Below, piece by piece: positions 16,956-24,624 of a stretch of 64,000 nucleotides of DNA. The stretch is from NCBI GenBank assembly GCA_963702195.1, contig OY969725.1, positions 2,790,001 to 2,854,000 of the forward strand. Direction: 5' to 3'. The position numbers were made by a program, and so were the translations under genes. Positions within the stretch are counted from its first letter, which is position 1. Every line of letters starts with the position of its first letter. Source of the stretch: AC-56 sp963702195. GTDB lineage: Bacteria > Actinomycetota > Thermoleophilia > Solirubrobacterales > 70-9. Under the pieces are notes generated by a model. The model did not search any database. It was not told the DNA's origin and saw only the letters and a program-made list of their open reading frames with translations.

Positions 16956-16977
16956 CCGCACGCGAAATGGTTGCTCC

Positions 16978-16993
16978 TGTGATGCACATCACA
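16978..16993. promoter_or_regulatory. CRP-like site TGTGA-N6-TCACA
   Basis: TGTGATGCACATCACA has exact CRP/FNR-superfamily half-sites TGTGA and TCACA separated by six bases. It lies 22 bases upstream of the GTG of the DoxX-like gene and 23 bases from the MarR operator. No CRP-family regulator gene is in this window, so the binder is inferred. Confidence 0.5.
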
Positions 16994-17015
16994 TAGTGGC
17001 ATAGGCTGGACGCCC

Positions 17016-17369
17016 GTGAACGGCCGCCGCCTCTTCGGCCCCTTCTTCATCTTCGCCGGGGCGATGCACTTCGTCATCCCGCGCACCTATGCCGCCATCG
17101 TGCCGCCGCAACTGCCGAACAAGCGGGCCATCGTCTACGCGAGCGGCGTGGCGGAGATCGCCGGCGGAGCCGGGATCCTTCATCCGCGAGCCAGGAAGGC
17201 GGCGTCGGCCTGGAGCGTTGCCACGCTCCTCGCCGTCTTCCCCGCCAACGTCCACATGGCCCTTCACCCCGAGCGCTACAAGGTTCCCGGCGGACGCCTG
17301 GCGCTCTACCTGCGCCTACCGGTTCAGGCGCTGTTCGTCGCCTGGGCGATCGCCGCGGGCCGCGACTAG
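17016..17369 (+). CDS. DoxX-like membrane protein
   Basis: A 117-residue protein with about four hydrophobic segments: FGPFFIFAGAMHFVI, VASGVAEIAGGAGIL-like (ASGVAEIAGGAGIL), VATLLAVFPANVHMAL and LPVQALFVAWAIA. The AGxxHF opening and PANxHMAL block are typical of actinobacterial DoxX-family proteins, whose biochemical role is poorly defined. It starts with GTG and diverges from the MarR/MFS operon. Its TAG stop overlaps, as CTAG, the stop of the cupredoxin gene on the opposite strand. Confidence 0.78.
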   Translation: MNGRRLFGPFFIFAGAMHFVIPRTYAAIVPPQLPNKRAIVYASGVAEIAGGAGILHPRARKAASAWSVATLLAVFPANVHMALHPERYKVPGGRLALYLRLPVQALFVAWAIAAGRD

Positions 17370-18109
17370 CGGATCTTGAAGCGGCGCTTCAGCTTCTTGC
17401 CGGTGTTGTTGCTCTTGTCGGTGGCCCGGACGACCGCGATGTAGCGGCCCGGGCGGGCGTCGAAGTGCTTGCTATGCCCGCCGAACTTCGAGTCGTTGTA
17501 GCCGACGTGGCCCTTCCAGCGGTTCCAGCCCGCGAACTTGCCCCGATGCCCGTGGCGGACCTCGTAGTACTCGGCGTCGAGCTTCGCCTTCTCGTTCGTG
17601 CCCCACTGCAGCTTCGTGCCCCTGCGCCCGAACTTCCTCGACCGCAACTTGACGCCGTTGAGGTGCGGTGGCTTGACGTCGATGTTGATCTTCGGGACCG
17701 GATCGGCCTCCGTGTTCGGGTCGCCCGGTTTGTCGGACACCATTACCGAGCCGTGGACGCTCGGGTGGAGCTTGCATTGGAACGTATACGTCCCAGGGTG
17801 GTTGAAGGTGAGCTGATACGTGTCGCCCAGGTCGTGCCGCGGCGTGTTGGCGCCCTTGTCCGAGTCCCATCCCGCGTCGTTCGGCGAGGTGCCCGTGACC
17901 GAATGCATCGTGTCCGGTCCGACCCAATACCAGGTCACGTGCTCGCCGAGATTGAGGTGGATCTGGGGCGTGGACCACTGGTAGTGGCCAATCGCGATCC
18001 GGCGGTTCGCCGCGCTCGCGGTCCCCGCGCCGAGCATGAGTGAGGCCGAAATCAGCGCGACCGCGCCACGGCCGAGGCGGCCCTGGCGGCTCAGCGCACG
18101 ACGTACCAC
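17366..18109 (-). CDS. exported cupredoxin with C-terminal beta-sandwich domain
   Basis: A 247-residue protein. The GTG at 18109, within the 3' end of the multicopper oxidase gene, gives a clean signal peptide (LISASLMLGAGTASA then AN). Residues 35-130 form a blue-copper domain: His ligand in GPDTMHSVTG, and Cys and His in FQCKLHPSVHGSVMV. Residues 140-247 are a basic domain ending PGRYIAVVRATDKSNNTGK, like an Ig/fibronectin-type strand pattern. It overlaps the upstream oxidase gene by 19 bases. It probably passes electrons outside the membrane, with the oxidase as likely partner by context. Confidence 0.82.
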   Translation of the reverse strand: MVRRALSRQGRLGRGAVALISASLMLGAGTASAANRRIAIGHYQWSTPQIHLNLGEHVTWYWVGPDTMHSVTGTSPNDAGWDSDKGANTPRHDLGDTYQLTFNHPGTYTFQCKLHPSVHGSVMVSDKPGDPNTEADPVPKINIDVKPPHLNGVKLRSRKFGRRGTKLQWGTNEKAKLDAEYYEVRHGHRGKFAGWNRWKGHVGYNDSKFGGHSKHFDARPGRYIAVVRATDKSNNTGKKLKRRFKIR

Positions 18110-19140
18110 CCGTTCATCCCCATGTGTAGGTGCGTGAATACGTGGCAGTGGTAGAACCAGCGCCCCGGGTTGTTCTCCGTGAACTCGAACGTGAACGACT
18201 CGCCGGGACCCATGGTCTTGTCGTCGATCACGGTCCCGTCCGGATCCGTCCAGCGGTGCCCGTGAATGTGGAAGGTGTGGAAGTCGTTGTCGAGCGCGAT
18301 CACGTGGAACGCGACTCGCTGGCCCACTTTCGCCTCGAGCGTCGGGGTGTTGCCGGCGTACGCGCGGCCGTTGAAGCACCCGAATTGCTGGTCGAGGTGG
18401 GTCGCAACCGGCTGGAGGGAATGCATGAAGAGGAAGAACTCGACATCGGGCTTGGGCTTCGACGGATCACGGATGATCAGCGGCCCGAACAGCCCCTTGA
18501 AGACGCCCAGCGGGTCGATCGGGCCGTGGTCGTGGTATAGCCAGAGCCCCTCGGTGCCGGGACGTGCGTCCCAGATGTAGGTGAAGGTCTCGCCCGGCTG
18601 CACGAAGCCTCCCGGGTCCGTGTACTTGCCCTTGTAGGCCCCATCCATCTCGACGCTGTAGAAGATGCCGTGGGGGTGCATCGTCACCGGGACCTTGAGC
18701 TTGTTTCGGAAGTGGACGGCGACGGTGTCGCCGACGTTCGCCTCGATCAGGGGCCCCGGGATCTTGCCCCGCTTGAGCGGCTCGCGAAAGCCGGGCGAGT
18801 ACGCCCGGTAGGTGTAGGCCTTGAAGCGTGTGTCCCCCTTGACCTTCTTGTCCATCATCTCGTCGCGGCCGGTGGGCACGATGTTCCAGCCGCGCTCCTC
18901 GGCGCTGATCCAGTACTGGCGCTGGGCCCGGGCCGCCGCGGTCGTGGTCGTCGTGGAGACGAACTGGGTGTCGGCGGGCCCCTGCGCGGCCGCAACCTTC
19001 GGAGGCACCGGCGCGTTCCTGGCGAGCGCCTCGACGTTGGCCGGCTTGGCCGTGTTCAGATTGTGACCGAGCAGGGTGCAGAAGAAGACCGCCCCGCCCC
19101 CCGCCAGGAACTCACGTCGATCGTACTGCCCGAAGTCCAC
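18091..19140 (-). CDS. two-domain multicopper oxidase
   Basis: A 349-residue protein. The N-terminus has a Tat/lipoprotein-like leader (DRREFLAGGGAVFFCTLLG). All four copper-binding blocks are present: MHPHGIFY, LYHDHGP, FHTFHIHGH and YHCHVFTHLHMGM, giving type 1 plus the trinuclear cluster. Two cupredoxin domains put it with two-domain laccases and nitrite-reductase-like oxidases, which work as trimers. It would oxidise a substrate or Cu(I)/Fe(II)/Mn(II) with reduction of O2. It sits between two cupredoxin genes of the same operon. The substrate is unknown. Confidence 0.9.
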   Translation of the reverse strand: MDFGQYDRREFLAGGGAVFFCTLLGHNLNTAKPANVEALARNAPVPPKVAAAQGPADTQFVSTTTTTAAARAQRQYWISAEERGWNIVPTGRDEMMDKKVKGDTRFKAYTYRAYSPGFREPLKRGKIPGPLIEANVGDTVAVHFRNKLKVPVTMHPHGIFYSVEMDGAYKGKYTDPGGFVQPGETFTYIWDARPGTEGLWLYHDHGPIDPLGVFKGLFGPLIIRDPSKPKPDVEFFLFMHSLQPVATHLDQQFGCFNGRAYAGNTPTLEAKVGQRVAFHVIALDNDFHTFHIHGHRWTDPDGTVIDDKTMGPGESFTFEFTENNPGRWFYHCHVFTHLHMGMNGWYVVR

Positions 19141-19156
19141 TGCTACGAGTCGCCGA

Positions 19157-19540
19157 TCACCGCTTTACGACGACCTTCATCTTCATGACGTCGGGGTGAA
19201 TCGTGCAGTAGAAGTTGTACTTGCCGGGCTTCTTGAACTTCTTCGTGAACTTGAAGCCCTCGGCACCGGTCGTCTGTGACGTGAACTTGCTCTTCTTCAC
19301 GCCCTTGGGGCCCTTCTTCAGAGTCACGTTGTGGTTGTTGAAGACCTGACCCCACTTCCAGGTCACCTTGCCGTTCTTCTTCACCTTGACCTTGCCAGGC
19401 GTGTAGTAGTCGTCGAGCACCTTCACCTTCAGCGGCTTCTTCCCCTTGGCGAGGGGGCTCGCGACGCCGGTCGCGGCGAGGGCCCCGACCGCCAGCGCGA
19501 TCAGGGCAGCCGCGACGCCGATGCGGGTGAGGGCCTTCAC
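19157..19540 (-). CDS. exported Lys-rich cupredoxin
   Basis: A 127-residue protein. It starts with a GTG that overlaps the stop of the beta-helix gene as GTGA. A signal segment (VAAALIALAVGALAATGVASP) is followed by a single blue-copper domain. The first His is in FNNHNVTL, and Cys and His are in YNFYCTIHPDVMKMKVVV. About a quarter of the mature chain is Lys, with runs such as LKKGPKGVKKSKF, so it must be strongly basic. It may be an electron shuttle or copper carrier for the oxidase encoded 16 bases downstream. Confidence 0.87.
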   Translation of the reverse strand: MKALTRIGVAAALIALAVGALAATGVASPLAKGKKPLKVKVLDDYYTPGKVKVKKNGKVTWKWGQVFNNHNVTLKKGPKGVKKSKFTSQTTGAEGFKFTKKFKKPGKYNFYCTIHPDVMKMKVVVKR

Positions 19541-20892
19541 TGGGACTTCTTGCACTTGCCGAAGTCCTTCGTGTCGATTGGGGTCAGGCCCTTGTAGGCC
19601 GGGTGCTTGTGGCGCTTCCAGGAGTCCTGCTGCGAGCAGGGGGGGTCGCTGATGACGTAGCTCGCCAACTCAGCGATCTGGCCGCTGTCGCCCTGGTATG
19701 TCCCCGTACCGGCGCTCGCGGGTGCCGGACAGCTCGGATACAGGAACCCCTTCCCGTGCTTCGCGTTCTGAGAGATGTCGAACGTGGACGACTGATTGCC
19801 CTCGAAGCAATTCCCCTTCATGGAACCGTCGTTGAAGAAGTCGAAGCGGTTCGTGTCCTTGCCGCCGCGGCCCATCGTGTTGTCAACGAACCGGTTGTTC
19901 ATGTTGAGCGCCTTGGTCCCTGGGGTGAGCCCGTCTGAGAACGACGCAGAGCCCCACATGAAGTTCCCGAAGATGTCGTTGTTCTTCACCAGCCAGCTGT
20001 CGGAACCAAACAGGATCACGCCGACGCCGGTCGGGTAGTTGATCGTCCGATCGCCGATGTGCCCGAGACCACCGGAAACGGTTTTCACCGGCGACTTCGG
20101 CAGAAAGTAGTTGAAGTTGTTCCAGAAGATCTTGTTGTCGTGGATCTTCCCGTTGGCGTTCGGCTGGAACAGCTCGGAGTCGAGCGTGTTCGGAACCACG
20201 CCCGCACCGTTGTTGTAGAACAGGTTGTCGTGGATGTCGACGTACTTCGAGTTCGTGCCTGAGTAGCCGAGGACGTTCTCGTAGACCTTGTTGTCCGAGA
20301 TGTCGGTCCACTTCGGGTTCTTCTGCGGCGGGGTCTCGCCGATGTAGATCCCCGAGTCGCCGTGGCCCCAGGCCTTGCCGTCAGTGATCTTGCCGCCGGT
20401 GCAGTGCTTGGCGAACAGGCCGTAGGAGCCGTTGAACGATGCCCGGTCCTTGACCATCGCAAAGCCGTGGCAGTGGTCGCCCGGATCGGCGTGGACGAAG
20501 AGGCCGTTCGACGGATAGTTCCGCACCCAGAGCTTCTTCATCTTGAGGCCGTCGACATTGACGGCGTCGATGCCGTTCTGCGCCGGCTGGCCCTGGATAC
20601 GGGCGTTCTTGCCGTCGAGGATGGTCTTCTTCGCCGACTTGGTGCCGGTGATGATCAGCTTGTCGTACTTGTGGCCGCCCATGATGACGCCCTCGTGGTA
20701 GGTCCCGGGCTTGATCTTGACGATCGACTTCTTGCCCTTCTTGACCTTGTCCACCGCCTTCTGGACGGAGCTGTACTTGCAGCCGTGCTTACAGACCTTG
20801 AACACGTCCCTGCCCTTCGCCGATACCGGTGCCGCCCAGACGGCTCCGACCAGCGCCAGCAACGCGGCTGCAATCCCCAACCTGACCTTCAT
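19537..20892 (-). CDS. secreted right-handed parallel beta-helix protein
   Basis: A 451-residue protein with a signal peptide (LGIAAALLALVGAVWAAPVSA). Then comes KYSSVQKAVDKV...IVKIKPGTYHEGV, the standard start of pectate-lyase-like helices, and repeated coils with N-rich turns (HDNLFYNNGAGV, IHDNKIFWNNFN, VKNNDIFGNF, NNRFVDNTMGR). Cys pairs (VCKHGC, DHCHGF) suggest disulfides. It is the first gene of the operon with the cupredoxins and oxidase. It may be a glycan-binding or lyase protein, or a NosD-like copper-centre helper, given that NosD is also a beta-helix. No catalytic residues are identified. A paralogue is at 39756-41783. Confidence 0.85.
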   Translation of the reverse strand: MKVRLGIAAALLALVGAVWAAPVSAKGRDVFKVCKHGCKYSSVQKAVDKVKKGKKSIVKIKPGTYHEGVIMGGHKYDKLIITGTKSAKKTILDGKNARIQGQPAQNGIDAVNVDGLKMKKLWVRNYPSNGLFVHADPGDHCHGFAMVKDRASFNGSYGLFAKHCTGGKITDGKAWGHGDSGIYIGETPPQKNPKWTDISDNKVYENVLGYSGTNSKYVDIHDNLFYNNGAGVVPNTLDSELFQPNANGKIHDNKIFWNNFNYFLPKSPVKTVSGGLGHIGDRTINYPTGVGVILFGSDSWLVKNNDIFGNFMWGSASFSDGLTPGTKALNMNNRFVDNTMGRGGKDTNRFDFFNDGSMKGNCFEGNQSSTFDISQNAKHGKGFLYPSCPAPASAGTGTYQGDSGQIAELASYVISDPPCSQQDSWKRHKHPAYKGLTPIDTKDFGKCKKSQ

Positions 20893-21054
20893 GCTGCTCC
20901 TTTCGAGTCGCCCGCCCCATGCGTCTCGCGCAGCACTCTTGTGCGCATCCTTGCGGGCACTGGAAACGGGCAGACTAGTGCACCGCCCGGGTCGGCGTTG
21001 TAAGACCGCTGACAGCGGCGCTTTCCGCCGGAGGCCGTTCTATGGTCGGACGCG

Positions 21055-22407
21055 ATGTCGCAGGTTGCCGACCTCGACCATTCCCACCTCTGGCACCCGT
21101 TCACCCAGCAGCAGGACTGGTGCCGCGAGCAGCCGCTCGAGATCGAGCGGGCCGAGGGCACCGACCTGATCGACGTCGAGGGGAATCGCTACATCGATGG
21201 CGTCTCGTCGCTGTGGTGCAACGTCCATGGACACCGCCACCCCCTGATCGACCAAGCCGTGCACGACCAGCTCGAGCGGGTCGCACATTCGACGATGCTC
21301 GGGCTGACGCATCGGAGTGCCGCCGAGCTGGCCGCGCGGCTGGTTGGGATCGCCCCGCCCGGGCTCAACCGGGTGTTCTACTCCGACTCCGGCTCCACCG
21401 CGACGGAGGTGGCGCTGAAGATGGCCTTCCAGTACTGGCGGCAGCGGGGCGGCCAACACGCCAGGCGCACCTCGTTCGTCTCGCTGCGCGACGCGTACCA
21501 CGGCGACACGCTGGGCGCCGTCTCGGTCGGCGGGATCGACCTCTTCCACTCGGCCTACTCCCCCCTCCTCTTCGACGCCCACCGCGTGGAGCCCGGGGAC
21601 GCCGAGCAGCTCGAGTGCGTGCTCGACTTCCACTCCGAGGAGATCGCGGCGGTGATCGTCGAGCCACTCGTGCAGGGCGCGGCCGGCATCCACGTGCAGC
21701 CGCCCGGATATCTGCGTCGGGTCCGCGAGCTGTGCGACCGCCACGACGTGTTCCTGATCTGCGACGAGGTCGCGACCGGCTTCGGCCGCACCGGGACGAT
21801 GTTCGCCTGCGAGCAGGAGCGCGTTGCGCCGGACTTCCTGTGCCTCGGCAAGGGCCTCACCGGCGGCTACCTGCCGCTGGCGGCCACGCTCGCGACCGAG
21901 CGGGTCTACGAGGGGTTCCTGGGCGCTGCCGAGGACGGGCGGACCTTCTTCCACGGCCACACCTTCACCGGCAGCCCGCTCGCCTGCGCGGCCGCCCTCG
22001 CAAGCCTGGACGCGTTCGAGAGCGAGAGCACGCTGCTGCGCCTCCAGCCCAAGATCCGGCTGCTCGGCGAGCTGCTCGCCGATGTCGCCGAGATGCCGGA
22101 GGTCAGCGAGGTGCGCGGCCGCGGCTTCATGATCGGGATCGACCTGGGCGAGCACGAGCCGTCGCTGCGGCTCGGCCATCAGGTCGTGCTGGAGGCCCGG
22201 AGCCGCGGCGCGATCGTGCGGCCGCTCGGCGACGTGATCGTCCTGATGCCACCGCTGTCGATCACGCAGGCCGACCTGCGCCGGCTGGCGGGGATCGTGT
22301 CCGAATCAATCAGCGCCGCGTTCGCGGGCGCCTACGGCGACGTGACCGCGATCGATCCCCTCGCCGAGCCGGACACCGAAGAGCTCCGGATCCCGCGCGC
22401 TGCGTAA
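21055..22407 (+). CDS. bioA: adenosylmethionine-8-amino-7-oxononanoate aminotransferase
   Basis: A 450-residue class III PLP aminotransferase that makes 7,8-diaminopelargonate from KAPA. It has the BioA-typical opening DHSHLWHPFTQQ and SSLWCNVHGHRHP. Other blocks are SDSGSTATEVALKMAFQYW, LICDEVATGFGRTGTMFACE and the cofactor Lys in LCLGKGLTGGYLPLAATL. It lies on the same strand as bioBFD but is separated by the IS element, the exporter operon and the copper-protein operon. A promoter of its own must lie in 20893-21054, where I see no clear element. Confidence 0.95.
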   Translation: MSQVADLDHSHLWHPFTQQQDWCREQPLEIERAEGTDLIDVEGNRYIDGVSSLWCNVHGHRHPLIDQAVHDQLERVAHSTMLGLTHRSAAELAARLVGIAPPGLNRVFYSDSGSTATEVALKMAFQYWRQRGGQHARRTSFVSLRDAYHGDTLGAVSVGGIDLFHSAYSPLLFDAHRVEPGDAEQLECVLDFHSEEIAAVIVEPLVQGAAGIHVQPPGYLRRVRELCDRHDVFLICDEVATGFGRTGTMFACEQERVAPDFLCLGKGLTGGYLPLAATLATERVYEGFLGAAEDGRTFFHGHTFTGSPLACAAALASLDAFESESTLLRLQPKIRLLGELLADVAEMPEVSEVRGRGFMIGIDLGEHEPSLRLGHQVVLEARSRGAIVRPLGDVIVLMPPLSITQADLRRLAGIVSESISAAFAGAYGDVTAIDPLAEPDTEELRIPRAA

Positions 22408-22415
22408 CCCACCGG

Positions 22416-22435
22416 CTGGGCGACTCGCCGCCCAG
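22416..22435 (+). terminator. stem-loop after bioA
   Basis: CTGGGCG-ACTCGC-CGCCCAG forms a perfect 7-bp stem 9 bases after the bioA stop. There is no T-run, so it is a candidate terminator only. Confidence 0.45.
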
Positions 22436-22491
22436 TGCCGATATTGGGTGTGATGAGGGCGGCGCGCGATCGTAGTAGGGGTGTGACGGGG

Positions 22492-23016
22492 ATGGCCGCG
22501 ACTGCGACGCAGGCTCCCAGCGACGTCGATGCGGAGTTCGAGGAGCTCTACCGACGGAGCCGCGACGACGTCTTCGCGTACGTCGCGGGCCTGCTGCGCG
22601 ACCGCTCCGCGGCCGAGGACGTCACCGCCCAGGCCTTCGAGCGCGCCTACCGCCGGCGGCGGACCTTCAAGCCCGGCCGTGGCAGTCGCCGGGCATGGCT
22701 GTTCGGGATCGCTCGCAACGCCGCGCTCGACGAGCTTCGACGGCGACGGCGCCGGGCGCAGCTCGTGGCCGAGCCGGAGGACGAGAGCCTCGTCCCCCCG
22801 CATGAGGGCGCCGAGGTGGCGATCCGCCGCGCGGCGCTGCGAAGCGCGATCGATGAGTTATCGCCGCGCGAGCGCGAGCTGGTTGCTCTCAAGTTCTTCG
22901 CCGGGCTCACCAATGCCGAGATCGCAAGCGTCATCGGTACCTCCGAGACGAATGCCGGAACCAAGCTGCACCGAGTGATCCAACAGCTGAGGAGGAGCTG
23001 CGATGAGGCTGCGTGA
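22492..23016 (+). CDS. ECF-type RNA polymerase sigma factor
   Basis: About 174 residues from the ATG at 22492; GTG 22483 and ATG 22453 are alternatives. Region 2 runs from FEELYRRSRDDVFAYV through RSAAEDVTAQAFERA and the DNA-melting segment RAWLFGIARNAALDELR. Region 4 is LSPRERELVALKFFAG then NAEIASVIG. Together these are a standard sigma-70 family ECF protein. The next gene overlaps it by 14 bases and encodes a membrane DUF4349 protein, likely its regulator or sensor. Confidence 0.9.
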   Translation: MAATATQAPSDVDAEFEELYRRSRDDVFAYVAGLLRDRSAAEDVTAQAFERAYRRRRTFKPGRGSRRAWLFGIARNAALDELRRRRRRAQLVAEPEDESLVPPHEGAEVAIRRAALRSAIDELSPRERELVALKFFAGLTNAEIASVIGTSETNAGTKLHRVIQQLRRSCDEAA

Positions 23017-24349
23017 GGGAGACATGCCCCTGGACCCGGACGTGGAGCGCGAGCTCGCGGCGATCGACGCCGGGCTGCTCGGCCTGGACGTCGCGCCCGA
23101 CCTCGAGGACCTCGCCGAGCTCGCCCGAGACGCTCGCGCCGAGGCCCCGGCGCCGGAACCGGACTTCGCCGCGAGGCTCGACGAGTGGGCCGCAGCAGGC
23201 TTCCCGCGCGACGGCCGGGTGAGCGATGGCGGCGAGGGGGAGCGCAGGCCCGCACTCGAGGGCCTTCGAGAGCGGCTCAGGACCGTTCCCCCTCGCCGCC
23301 TTCTGCTCCCCGTCGGCGCCGCCGCGACGGTGCTGGTCGCCGTGGTGGTCGGCATCAGCGTGAGCGACCAGCTCGGCGGGTCGAGCCAGACCAGCCCGAG
23401 CATCCAGGGGGCACCGGCGTCGGTCGCCGAGTCATCGAAGGCGCGGACCGCGGCGTCCGGTGGGAACGTGAGTCACGGACAGCCCCCTGTGGGAGCCCGA
23501 AGCTCAGACAGCGTCCAGCAACGGCTGAAGTCGTTGCAACCGGATATCCCTGAGGCGGCGCCGTTTGCCAGGAGCGGCAGCGCGACCGGCGCCGTGGGAT
23601 CCGTGCAGCCTGTTGGCGGCCCCCGCAGGGTCGCGCAGACCGCCGACCTTGTCCTCAGCACCGAGCCGCAGGGCGTGCGTGACGTGGCGGACGGCGTCGT
23701 CGGTGTGGTCGACAGGTACGGCGGCTACGTCGTCTCCTCGAACGTGACCAGCGGCCGGGCGCCGGGTCCGACGCCGGTGCCGCTGAACAGCGACTCGAAA
23801 CGCGCGCGGTCACAGCAAGGGAGCGGGACGTTCGAGCTGCGCATCCCCGCTCAGCACCTCCAGGCCGCGCTCGGCGACATGTCGAAGCTGGCTCACGTGA
23901 CGTCGCGGACGGAGGGCGTAAAGGACATCACCAGGCGCTTCGACGCGGCTAAGGCTCACGTCCACGACCTGAACGTCGAGCGGGAGCACCTGCTGACCCA
24001 GCTTGCGAACGCGGTCACGATCGCCGAGCAGGACAGCATCCACGCCCGCATCAAGGTCGTCGAGAACCAGCTCGCGGCCGCTCGCGACCGCTACGGGCAG
24101 GTCAAGGACCGCATCCGCATGGTGCCGGTGAGCGTGCAGATCCAGGGCCAGGCCGGAGTGGACTCCGGCGGTGGTGGCGCCTGGAGCATCGGCGACGCCT
24201 TCCACGACGCGGGCCGCGTGCTCACGGTGATGGCTGGGATCCTCCTGATCAGCCTCGCAGTGCTGGTGCCGATCGGGCTGATCGGCGGGCTGGCGTGGCT
24301 GACCGCGCGAGCGGTGATCCGCAAGCGCCGCGAGGACGCGCTCGAGTAG
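23003..24349 (+). CDS. membrane DUF4349 protein, putative anti-sigma/sensor partner
   Basis: A 448-residue protein starting at an ATG with GAGGAG five bases upstream, inside the sigma-factor gene. The layout is an acidic cytosolic N-terminus of about 95 residues, a membrane segment (LLLPVGAAATVLVAVVVGISV), a low-complexity linker, and then DUF4349. DUF4349 includes QTADLVLSTEPQGV, FELRIPAQHLQAAL and a coiled coil around VEREHLLTQLANAV. A second membrane segment (VMAGILLISLAVLVPIGLIGGLAWL) ends the protein. Coupling to the sigma gene suggests the N-terminus binds sigma, but no classical zinc anti-sigma motif is present. Confidence 0.82.
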   Translation: MRLREGDMPLDPDVERELAAIDAGLLGLDVAPDLEDLAELARDARAEAPAPEPDFAARLDEWAAAGFPRDGRVSDGGEGERRPALEGLRERLRTVPPRRLLLPVGAAATVLVAVVVGISVSDQLGGSSQTSPSIQGAPASVAESSKARTAASGGNVSHGQPPVGARSSDSVQQRLKSLQPDIPEAAPFARSGSATGAVGSVQPVGGPRRVAQTADLVLSTEPQGVRDVADGVVGVVDRYGGYVVSSNVTSGRAPGPTPVPLNSDSKRARSQQGSGTFELRIPAQHLQAALGDMSKLAHVTSRTEGVKDITRRFDAAKAHVHDLNVEREHLLTQLANAVTIAEQDSIHARIKVVENQLAAARDRYGQVKDRIRMVPVSVQIQGQAGVDSGGGGAWSIGDAFHDAGRVLTVMAGILLISLAVLVPIGLIGGLAWLTARAVIRKRREDALE

Positions 24350-24357
24350 GCGGGCGC

Positions 24358-24543
24358 CTACTCCTCGTAGGGCTCGAAGTCGGACTTGCGGGCGCCGCAG
24401 ACGGGGCAGAACCAGTCGTCCGGGATCGACTCGAACGGAGTGCCCGGCGGGATGCCCCCGTCTGGATCGCCCTCGTCGGGGTCGTAGACGAACCCGCAGG
24501 AGGTGCAGATCCAGAGCTGCGCGGTCTGGGTCTCGGTCGGCAT
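24358..24543 (-). CDS. rubredoxin
   Basis: A 61-residue protein with the two iron-binding knuckles WICTSCGFVYDPDEGDP and FCPVCGARKSDF. The central Pro/Gly stretch is GGIPPGTPFESIPDDW. It is a one-electron carrier with an Fe(Cys)4 centre, in actinobacteria often serving alkane or related oxygenases or oxidative-stress enzymes. It stands as a single gene opposite its neighbours, so its partner is not indicated here. Confidence 0.95.
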   Translation of the reverse strand: MPTETQTAQLWICTSCGFVYDPDEGDPDGGIPPGTPFESIPDDWFCPVCGARKSDFEPYEE

Positions 24544-24624
24544 GGGCGGCGAGGTTACCTGAGGAGCTCCAACGGGTCGAGTCTGATCGCGGCCCCTTCG
24601 CGCGGGGCTCTAGGGTGCCGAGGC

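Noticed and set aside
22435..22491. Earlier starts of the ECF sigma gene
   Set aside because: They add a basic leader outside sigma region 2 and overlap the stem-loop after bioA; not excluded, but less likely.
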